Below are positions 38,947 to 48,665 of a stretch of DNA of 64,000 nt, one piece after another. Below the pieces are notes generated by a model, which was given only the letters and a program-made list of their open reading frames with translations, was not told the origin of the DNA and did not search any database. Made by a program: the position numbers and the translations under genes. Source of the DNA: Rotaria socialis (Eukaryota > Rotifera > Eurotatoria > Philodinida > Philodinidae); the NCBI GenBank assembly GCA_905331475.1, contig CAJNYU010001438.1, positions 124,001 to 188,000 on the forward strand, written 5' to 3'. Numbering within the stretch: position 1 is the first letter of the stretch; each line of letters opens with the position of its first letter.

Positions 38947-39645
38947 CAGTTCCGAATTGGTAGAAAAGGCAGAAAAGAAAAACTCTGAAAAGGAAAATGC
39001 CGAAATGAAAAAGTATAATTAATAACAGTGTCGAATAAAAACTGCTAGAGGAAAAAGTAGAAAAATTTTGAAAAGGAAAATGTAGAATGAAACAGATGTC
39101 AATAGATAACGAAATTGTTTTTTTGAGTTGGTATTGGTTGTTAGTGGAATAAGTTAAATTCGTTGTCCTTCTCGTCTATAGTCTATACTTGTTCATTGTT
39201 AGCGTATACCATATATATAAATCAGTCTGGCGAAAACAACGAACAAATAATTCTCTCTTCAATCGTTGGCAATGAATAGTGAAATATCATTCTTAACGAC
39301 TAATAAAGGTAAACTATTACTAGTGTTTAACCAATATATGTTCACATGCAATGAAACGTCCTCATTAAAAAAAGTATTGGGCTTGTATTGAACATGGATA
39401 CAACGTATATGTGCACACCAATTTAGAAAATAAATTTTTCTTTTTCTTTAAAATTATCAAAAAACTCAATTTTCGACATTTACCTTTTCGGCGTTCTCCT
39501 TTTTCTACTTTTTTCATTCGACGTTTACAATTTCTGTATTTTCCCCTTCTATGTTTGCGTGTTCGACATTTCCTTTTTTTTTCAACATTTTTCTTTTCGA
39601 CGTTTTCCGTTTCTGCCTTTTCCACCAAACCCGACAGTTTTAATC
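38947..39645. mobile_element. Element with minisatellite-like terminal inverted repeats, copy A, about 700 bp
   Basis: The left end (38947-39105) is a purine-rich degenerate array with units like GAAAAGGAAAATGCCGAAA. The right end (about 39475-39645) is its reverse complement (TTTTCGACGTTTTCCGTTTC). The outermost stretches pair best: GGTAGAAAAGGCAGAAAAG on the left against the complement of CTTTTCCACC at the right, next to ACAGTTCC / GACAGT. The interior (about 39106-39470) has no coding potential. The open frames over the right array are low-complexity (Lys/Arg-rich or Phe-rich) and are not genes. Confidence 0.6.
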
Positions 39646-40588
39646 TCAATAACAAGTTCATATGTGTTAATTGAAGAGAACGCAATTATATTTTACTGCT
39701 TTTTCTGAAAGGATGCGTTAAGCGATTGTCAATGTTAGTGTAATTATTTGGAATACATCCAGAACAAAAGCTCAACTCTCTAGTCAGTCGTGCTGAATAT
39801 ATCATATTAGTTTGCGCATCAAATGTTGCAAACTTTATTATAAGATGACAAGGTCATTAGCACTGATTATTCAAGAGAATATAGACGTGAGCTGAGCAAT
39901 AAATCTGAATGAATCATACAACAACGGACTGATGTCACAAGTAAAGCACGCGATAATTGGATATCGATTCGTTCGGTTAGTTATTCTTTGTAAACGAACT
40001 TGGCGATTATCTCGCCATAAAACTTAGCATGCACATTTAGAACATCCGTAGCAACAAAAAGATGATGAGAAAAATGTTCACATATAAAATAAGAATCAGC
40101 TGGCACGAAAATTTTGAACTAGCGTTAGCCTCAGAATAAATATAAGCATAAAAACATAAAAAGAAATGGCAAAGATAACGGAAGAAGTACGTAGAAAGTG
40201 CTAGCACTATGATGACCAACGAAATTAGTCTTGCTGCCGTAAGAGGGACTATCCATATTGAAAAAGATATAGTACTACAAGGCAGGCGGACAATCTATTA
40301 CGAACATGGTAATGAGACACCACTGTTGTATCATAACGCATACCATGTGCATGCAATTAATCAATGAAATTAAAAAACAATAAACAATCACATTCGCCAA
40401 ACAACCCCGCAGTGAACTTCCAATATAACTCGGATGAATCAGAGACAAACTCACTAAATCCAATGATTGGGTTCGTTCCGGGGTTATGCACTAAAACGAT
40501 ATATTACGGAAAGCTTTGACAAGTGTTCATAACTCAAATCATAGTCATTTCTGTGTACTGGGTGGAGGCAACTAAAAACCTATATTTA
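39646..40588. other. Intergenic, no gene recognised
   Basis: AT-rich sequence without a supportable feature. Confidence 0.4.
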
Positions 40589-40908
40589 CCCAGGAGAATG
40601 AATCCTAGACTAGGATCCGATGAGTTCCGATCGGTTCCTATTGGAGTCCGACGGAGTTCTTTGGACGGCACAAGGAAACTATCGGATTATCGTCGGATTC
40701 TAATATCGGAATCTAATAAAATCCGACAGTAACCATCAATCGGAACTGGAATGCTTCGGATTTCATTGGTTCCGACAATCGGATATCATTGGAAATACGG
40801 CTGTCGAATCCGACATTGATTCCTCAACCAGGAATCCAACGGGACTTCGTCGGATGGTAGGGCCCCATAGAATCCGATGGGATTCGGTATCGGATTGATT
40901 CACCTGGG
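40589..40908. mobile_element. TIR element of 320 bp with TA target sites, ATCCGA-rich
   Basis: The ends CCCAGGAGAATGAATCC and (reverse complement) CCCAGGTGAATCAATCC agree at 15 of 17 positions and are flanked by TA on both sides (40587-40588, 40909-40910). The interior contains more than a dozen copies of ATCCGA/TCGGAT in both orientations and is richer in G+C than its surroundings. There is no coding. Confidence 0.75.
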
Positions 40909-41715
40909 TAGAAGTATTAACATTAGCACTTCAGAAATAAGCAGGACCAATATCTTGCAAGCCAAAGTATGCAGAGAAATGTATTCATGCTGCGCGGCAT
41001 TCACATCTGAGGACTTACAGTGTGTGTGTTTAGACAAGTGTGTTCGTCTTTCACAGCACCTACAACATAGGTTGTAGCATGTATGCGTAGACATGCGTGT
41101 TCCCGGCGCAGAATGGCCACGTGTGGAGGTACGTGATGTACTGTTGAAGAAGGAGGCACGTTATGTCTTGCTCTTTCTTTCAGGAGTACTTGTCCAGTGT
41201 TGCACCGATTTTCTGATTCTATTTGACAGGAGTGATTGATTTTCATCGAGATTCGACGATCGGGATCTTAGCGTTGCGGTAGGATGATTAGTGATAGAGA
41301 AGAATTCATGTCTCCATCGACAGGGAACTCGAGTGCGCTGGTTGCCTCTGATTTTATGATATTCTTTAGATACTGAATTTGTTCCCATATGAGGAGTTCG
41401 ATGCTTCTCAAAATTGCTTTCTTTCTGGGGAACTCGTATGTTATAGAAAGATTCGGCTGATTTTGGGGAATTAATTTTTTTGGAAGTTTTCATTGGTTTT
41501 CAAAAATTCAGAATTCAGATTCAGAATTCAACTGAATACCAGCTAAGTTTCCTCAAGTCCCCCACCGAAAAGAAACATATCCATAGGGGGACTTACACAT
41601 ATATGAATTCAGAATTTAGAATTCAGGTTTGAAGTGAATTATTCTAAAGATCCCCTAGTTCCTCATTTCTTTTTAAAATGAAGTGCTCTTTTTTTCTTTC
41701 AAATTCAGATTGAAA
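40909..41715. other. Unrecognised, relatively GC-rich stretch
   Basis: A minus-strand frame of 110 codons (41161-41493) has no recognisable domain, and its codons include repeated GGAACTCG-type words. I do not call it a gene. Around 41505-41625 there are several AATTCAGAATTCA-like words and an inverted pair AAGTCCCCC / GGGGGACTT (about 41555-41594), probably another decayed repeat adjoining the GPCR relic. Confidence 0.4.
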
Positions 41716-42504
41716 TCATATACCCCATTGTATAGCTCGAGCACTAATCCGAAATGACAAAAATATCAGACTGAGATCAACCTGTGCAAGCATTATTGTA
41801 ATTAGATGGCGATCAACACGGCCCTTCATTATTCGCTGAAACTGTATAGAACGTATACGACGCTGTAGATTTTTTATATGGATGAACGTCCAAATACTAG
41901 ATATCAGCATGCTTAGACATGGAATGACTAGAAAAAATGCAAGGAAATAGACGTTGACAACAATCGAATAGAATTTGTTGTTAAGTACACATGCAGGAAC
42001 ATTGTTGTTTGCACCTATGATTTGCAAGTCATAATAGGCGATAATTTGAATACCAGAGAGTAGCCAAATAAATGTAAGAATGGGAACTGTTCGTCGAGTC
42101 ACTTTTATATGACTTCAAGAGCGAATTCTTATCGATCTTGAGCTCAATAGACAACAATCGAGTGAAGCCAGCACTACAAAACAAGTTGCGAAGCCTGGCA
42201 TCAGAGTTGCAAGGTAGATGCGTCGTTTACAAAATATAGAAGATTGATGGGGAAGTACACTGCTTTAGTGATCTATCATGAGCCGCATGACGGCGCCAAA
42301 TAAGAGTGTAATGATATTAAACACACCCGAAAACAATACATAGAAGGCGCATGTATTGCTGCATAGTTTTCTTGAAATAAATGTGAGAAGATTACAGAGC
42401 GCACCAATTATACCAATCATAATTGCAAAATATGGTAAGTAGAATGTTATATTACTAATTACACTATGAAGGGTCTTAATATAATCGTCACTCAGGATAA
42501 TCAA
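41716..42504 (-). pseudogene. Rhodopsin-type GPCR pseudogene (bdelloid FMRFamide-receptor-like family)
   Basis: One frame runs through TM1-TM6. TM1 contains LPYFAIMIGIIGALCNLLTF, TM2 NTCAFYVLFSGVFNIITLLFG, and TM3 IFCKRRIYLATLMPGFATCFVVLASLDCC. Then come TRRTVPILTFIWLLSG (TM4), a CVLNN loop, TM5 FLVIPCLSMLISSIWTF, and GRVDRHLITIMLAQVDLSLIFLSF (TM6). This is the pattern of the large peptide-receptor-like family in bdelloids. Two in-frame stops break it: TAA after RLMIDH (42265-42267) and TGA where the family has W (RS-stop-SHIK, near 42110). The DRY/DRC arginine is also lost (DCC), and the frame ends after TM6 (RAIQWGI) with no TM7. It is therefore a dead copy. The stops and the Arg-to-Cys change are all explainable by C-to-T or G-to-A transitions. 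Confidence 0.8.
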
Positions 42505-45500
42505 AACTCGACTGAATATATTAGCTATAATTTGTTAAAATATTTTTAGAATTAGAAAGTTTATTTTTTAATGAAAGCTACATTGATTGAGCATTAGTCT
42601 GTTCCGAATTTTTTAACTTTACAACCTGGTCTTTTTCACATATTTCAAGAACTGTACCGTGTCTATTGAACTCATGAGTAGGGAATGAATGATGGCGAAA
42701 TGTAGCCTTTCGAGTTCGGGTAGTAAGTTATAAGATTTGATTTCTATTCTGAAAATCAGTTCGACCACATTTTTTTAAATAATACATTCTTAAAGAATTT
42801 GTGAAGTTGTAAGATGTTATTTTACTCTTTGCTTATATTGAAAATATTCCTAAATCATTCTAGACGAGCTTATTTGTGACATTCGGCGGTTTTTGCACCT
42901 TCATGAAAGATTATAAACTTATTGCGAGAAAAAAGGTTCAGTCAAATTTCATTGGATTGGCAAAACTCCTATGCGTACATCATAAATGTGCAAGTAGACT
43001 AAGTGGATTTCAGGTAAGGAATAAGAGATTTCTAAAGCTAGCGAATACTACATGAACAACGTTCAATGTATAGTTTAACTATATGAAAGCTGTCTCGATT
43101 CCTGTTTAGAATGAATTTTTAATACAAACATATTCCTTTTGATTCATTTACGTTATAGAAATATGTTTTCTGAACTGAAATGAACGATAAAAGTAATGTC
43201 ATGAATGCTATTCTAATCGTATGCAAGTCAAATACTTTCCAGTCGGCTGAAATATTTTCGGTGTGACATTGTGAAAAAACGATTTTTCTACCTAATGAAG
43301 AGTGACACAGTCTGCCGGAGTAACATCTGTCAGATGAGTATTAGCACTAAAATAAAACTCATGCTTTCAGCGTGAGTACTGAAAATAAACTCAAATATTT
43401 AAAGAGTATTTACTTTAAAACTCACTAATGCTGAGCTAAAAGCATTAACGAAGTGATATTAACTCAAGGAGTTTTATCTATACTGAATTCACCGATTGAA
43501 AACTAGACTTAGAAAGGCAAATTTTACTTTTGAATGGATGGTGCCGTACATATCACTCTACAAAAATCAAAGAACTATATGTATAGATTTAATTGCTGCA
43601 TTTGACATATCGTATTCTGAAAAGAATGCATAATACTATGATAAACTATATTCAGATTTAGCGCACGTTGAATAACATAGTTCTAAAAAGTTTATTTTTA
43701 CTGATCATAGACCCTCTTTAGTTAAATGATAAGACTGTCTTATTTGACATGAACCTCAGGCAATTCTGATACATTTTAGTATCTATGGAGAGCATTATTC
43801 TTAAGAAACGTTTGGTCTATACTGTTATTTGCGTATTTTACTCACGGGCGCGAATCTTCTTTTCTGCAAAAAAAACCAACCTACCTTAAGTTTCTTCCGT
43901 TTGAACAACATCCATTTAGATTAGAATAAAATATCTCTATGATTTTTTTCTCTATTTCAACACGATAATTTTAAGTTGATCTATAATACAAACGCAAATG
44001 AAATCCACCTCTTGAATTATGATCCCCTAGTACAATTTTATTGTCACACCTTCTAATTATACTTTCAAGCTGAGGTTCCTATCTTTCATCCTACTTTAAT
44101 CTGCAAGCAGTTATTTGTGTATTAATTATATTGAAAATTAGAAACTATTTAGATTATTCTCTCATATTACAGTTTATTCCTTCCAATTTTTCTTAATAAA
44201 ATCAAAGAATCTTTTTTTATATTCAAGTTTGGGCTTATTCTGTTAAGTCAAATCTTCCATTAAATCATCGCCTGGTTGAATTTTAAATGCAAAAATCCGA
44301 TTAAATGATTAGATGAAATTGTTGTTTTTTTTAGAAAGAATACAAACTGAGATCTAATTTCCTATGGCAGTTACTCAAATAAAAACGTCAGTACTTATAA
44401 TATATTAGTTAACTTATTGTGTGGCTCTTTGTCTCAATTCATTGATGTTTAATGACTTCAGGATGCCTATGATTGAAGTAATATAAAAGTGACTTGACGA
44501 TCAGTTGCCATCATGCCATTCCTTTGGCTACTCTCCAATAATTACATATACACAAGTAGTCATATTTTCACATGCGTACTTCATACAGGTGTTTACATAA
44601 TATTTGCTACTATTTATATCCTTGTATAATCATGATGACTATTAGCATCTTGGCTTTAGTCCATTTCAACATATTTCAACGTCAAATGACCCCTGTACAA
44701 TTTCAAAACAATTAGTGAATGTTCTTTGCTAACTACATCGATTTTCGATAGTTAGCTTTCAATAAATAATAGTAACTCATAAATTCTTAAAATATCAATC
44801 ATGTTTTCTTCCAAAGATTTTCTAGGTTTACTAAATAGTAGATAACTGTAATAAATACGCAGTGAGTATCTTTTGAAGTAGAAAATTTGATTCTAGGATC
44901 CTTTGTTTTTATGATTTTGATTGATTTTACGACTGAGATACGTTTGAGAATTTTCCATGACACTATTACATTGTGTCTGAAATGGAAGTGTTATCGGTTT
45001 CATATGGCATCATTTGCCAGTAGACCGCTTCTATCTCCACTGTGCGTTTAGAAACGTTGTTAAAGAGATTACTGAGCTTTTATCAATGGGTTTTCTCCAA
45101 CTAGTCACCTGTTCAGATGATTCTGAATACATGAATTAGTTTGATAGTCAAGTTTGTTTCTAAAGCAATCAAGGTCGAGATTTACGGAGTACATATATAG
45201 TCGTAAACGACCGTGCCGACACGACCGGGAAAATTATAATTTCTGGTTCTAAAACGATGAAACAGTTGTTATTAATTAATTGAACTTTGTTGTGAGAAGT
45301 TAGATAGGCGTCATACAAATAAATTCATCAGTTATCAACTGAACTGATTTCTGCTTGGTTTTAGTGAAAGTTAAATCATTTCTCAATGGCAGATGAAGAT
45401 TACGAGAGAATGTTATTGAATACTTTGAAACTATAATCTGATATACTTTCTTCTGCAATAATCGGAAGAATAATTAGAAATTTTCTGAACATCACTTTCG

Positions 45501-45630
45501 TTCCTTTTGCCTCAGCTAAGCATTTGTGTCTGTAGCAATAATATGCCAGCTGATCGAGATAATTGTTATCTTATTGAATCGAATTCGAAAGCTGTAAATT
45601 ATAAAACTCTCATGCGGTCGAGCGTCTAGA
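42505..45630. other. Intergenic, no gene recognised
   Basis: AT-rich, stop-dense. Around 43340-43490 the words ACTCATGC / GAGTACTG and AAACTCA recur in both orientations, suggesting a decayed inverted repeat. Nothing firmer. Confidence 0.4.
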
Positions 45631-45633
45631 CAG

Positions 45634-46156
45634 TGCACACTAAATAAAAATGCGTCGGCTGTATGTGCCGTGAATTTTTGTGTTGTGCTCTCTATTAAAA
45701 AAATGTGTCGTATATTTTCACCGTTTTGTTACGAACATACAGCGACATATAAGCAATATCGTTGCACGCATGGAAGATAAGTTCTCGAAATAAAATTTTC
45801 TTTGAAATCAATTCTTGATTACCTTATAATTAAGGAATTGCCATTCCGATCCATGATCCGGGGAGGACTACACTGGATAGTCTGATAGGAATCGGACCCA
45901 TTCCAAATCAGCCAGATTTTAGGATCTGATCAGATTGAATTTTCAAAAAATAAAGAGATATATGTAATTAAATTTCAAAAAATATCAAAATATGCGTTTC
46001 AAAAACAAACAATGAAAGTGTGTCGGATGTGTTGTGAAAAATGCGTCGTGGTCTTGCTGGGCAGAATGTGTCGCAACGAGCACGTCGTACTCGAATGTGT
46101 CGTGCTTTGTGTCGTAGTTTACGACACATCCGGCACATTTTTACTTAGAGTGTGCA
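45634..46156. repeat. TIR element rich in GTGTCG words, about 520 bp
   Basis: The left end GTGCACACTAAATAAAAATG and right end (reverse complement) GCACACTCTAAGTAAAAATG are imperfect inverted repeats. The outer 120-150 bp on both sides are full of TGTCG(T/G) words (ATGCGTCGGC, ATGTGTCGTATA, GTGTCGTAGTTT). The interior is AT-rich and includes a short ATCCGGGG/ATCCGA-like block (45850-45930). The plus-strand open frame here (46012-46206) is low-complexity and is not a gene. Confidence 0.6.
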
Positions 46157-46649
46157 TGCTTCTTGTTTCTAATGAGAAAGTTTCTTTGACCGTGAAAGAA
46201 TTCTAAAGAAGACGAGCACGAAAGATAAACATGTACCCAGCATAAGAAAATGATTCTCAAATGCAAACATAAAGATTTATAAGAAGAACATGTTTTCAAT
46301 TAAATGCTAGATGCTATGTTAGGATCCGAGTGCACTCAAATCTAATGATGGCAAAGTTATCAGTTGCTGTTTCAATACGAATAAAAGGAAGTTAATTTGT
46401 TTTGAATTCTATCAATAGCCTTTAATAACATGTATAGCAGGATTTATAAAGATATTCTTTTCAACTTTCTTTGAATTTAAATGCCATAGATATTTGATCA
46501 TTCTAATTAAAATTCATCAAAAACTACATGAATAATCCAATTTTCAGCTGAAGATTCAATTTCGAGACAGTGAAAGCTAAGATTTACTATGAGGACTCAT
46601 AATTAAAGATTTAAATAGCAAAACAAAATTTAACAAGCTCATTATTTAT

Positions 46650-48665
46650 TTATTTTCTTGAATTTAATATTCTTTCAGCCATTCGAGTTCCATCTACACG
46701 TGCACGTATTTTATCATATGCTTTCGATCGTGTTGTTGATTCATCATCTGAAAATGGTGAAAATCCACAATCATCTGTTGTACCCAATTGTTCAATGGGT
46801 ATAAATCGAGCAGCTTCTAATACTCGATCACATACTTGTTCAGCTGTTTCGACTCGTGCATCATTTGGATCAATCACACCAAGAAAAATACGATGGTACG
46901 GCTTCATGAATGTTCTAATAATAGTTAAACACTTCTTTCGATCACGTTCTGATGCTAATGATAAATAAAACGTTGACACATGCAAATCGAATATGGATGG
47001 TAATACTGTAGAATAGTCAACATCTAATGAATGATGAGAATCTCTATCACCACCTAACAAGAAAAAAAATACATATCAAATCGAGTTTCATAATAACTTC
47101 TATAAAAAAAAAAGTCTTCGCCCCTATGGCTTGACATTAAAGATAACAGGTTAGAATAGAAACTTGAAACCTTTCAATTTTCTTTTATCCTGAAGTACCA
47201 CTATACTAATCTGCTGCTACATATGTGCAATGTTAGTAGGGCACTTCCAAAATAGTTCTATCCTAAGTTTGAAACAGTTAAAATGAAGTATTCTTGTTAA
47301 AGGCAGTAGCTTCATACAAATTTTAAAGTTTCATTGCAAAATATTTTTCAGAATCTTATCTTTGTTGAATTACCTGGACAAACGTGCACTCCAATTTTAT
47401 ACTGATATGCAGCATTATCAAGAAACCTATCTAAAACCCGATTGTTTAATTGAATGAATTGTTTTAATATTTGTCCTGATGGATCCATTTTCATTGATAA
47501 GCGTGCTTCCGTAAAATCCATTTGTACGATATCAGCACCAAGTTCTAAGCATAGCCGAATATCTTTTTCAGTTTCGTTGACCAAATCATCAAGAAATTGA
47601 TCACGAGAATAACCAGATATTGTTGCTCGAGGATAAACATTCGACAGAGCAGATGGAGATATAACAGCTTGTTTTATTTGTCTGCGTGTATACTGTTGAG
47701 CTCGACAAAGATAATCAACAGCATATTTCCCATATCGAAATGGAGCTTGTGTAAGACGAGGTAATGATCGTTGATGTCTGTCAGAAAACGTTATTGTAAA
47801 ACAATCAATAATATCATCAAATGAATATGAGGATGAATACAATGGAGCTATTCTAAAAGAATATTTAAAAGAATGTTCTTTTTTTATTATATCATTTTGT
47901 TTTTCTTTTTAAAAATGATAGGTCAAAACTAATCTTACTCTGTCTACTATATAATCAGCTTGGTTTTATTTAAATCTTATGCTATTATTCGAACAGGAAA
48001 TCGATCTTTATTCTGGGGTATCTCCAGTTCCGAGTATGACTTATATGGTGGAGTCAACTATACACTATATCTTGGTCATGCTTTAGTAAGTGTTTCGATG
48101 TATCTCAAAGAGAGAAAACAAACTGCTTTCATATTCATTTGCTATATTTGGATTGATAATCTTCAGCATTGTCACTCAAAGTATGTTGAAGTGCACTAGC
48201 TCACATCTCAAAACCTCGTGACATAAATAGATAACGACATATTTCTCAAGTTTATATATGCGTCTTATAAAACTCAACTATAATGTTGATAAGAGATGAA
48301 AAAAACGAAACATATAATATAATACCAGATGTGTAAAGAAAATACGTACGGATAGGCAAGAAAATTTGGTTTAGCTTGCTCACCATCAGTGATTTGACCT
48401 GGTCCAGTTTTTTCTAATTCAAGTAATGTTTGCCGAACTGCTTTGTCTTGCAATCTGTCTAGTTGAGTTAGTGAAATGTGGCCTGCTTTATACGCTAGTT
48501 GACCTTCTAATAATGCCGTAGTTCTCGGTAATGAACCAATAAGTTCAGTTGGAATTGTTATCTATTAATATAACTACATGTAGATTTTATTTTTCTTCCA
48601 AATAAATAAAAACATACCCATGGTTTAGGAACATTGAACGGATTCGTACTTGGTATCAATGACAT
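46650..48665 (-). CDS. MetE-like (cobalamin-independent methionine synthase C-terminal type) methyltransferase, 380 aa, four exons
   Basis: Exons 48618-48665, 48350-48561, 47374-47852 and 46650-47053 join in frame to 381 codons. The ATG at 48665 starts MSLIPSTNPF; the second exon opens with TIPTELIGSLPRT, the standard start of the MetE-like barrel. The zinc/homocysteine site is visible: GADIVQMDFTEARL, GVHVCPGGDRDS (His-x-Cys) and LGTTDDCGFSPF (second Cys), so zinc-dependent methyl transfer to a thiol is likely. This is the single-barrel form (about 370-380 residues) of bacterial and fungal proteins, not the two-barrel MetE of about 750 residues. Animals normally use MetH, so the gene may have come by horizontal transfer. 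Its short introns and AT-rich codons now look like its neighbours'. Substrate not identified. Confidence 0.87.

Noticed and set aside
39365..39685. Overlapping 87-106 codon frames on both strands
   Set aside because: They cover the pyrimidine-rich minisatellite arm; their Lys/Arg-rich and Phe-rich translations are low-complexity artefacts.
40523..40732. 69-codon plus-strand frame
   Set aside because: Mostly the ATCCGA-rich TIR element; no protein signal.
41161..41493. 110-codon minus-strand frame
   Set aside because: No domain, no signal, repetitive GGAACTCG words and no splice context; probably repeat-derived.
46012..46206. Cys/Val-rich plus-strand frame
   Set aside because: It is the translation of TGTCGT-type repeat words inside the TIR element.
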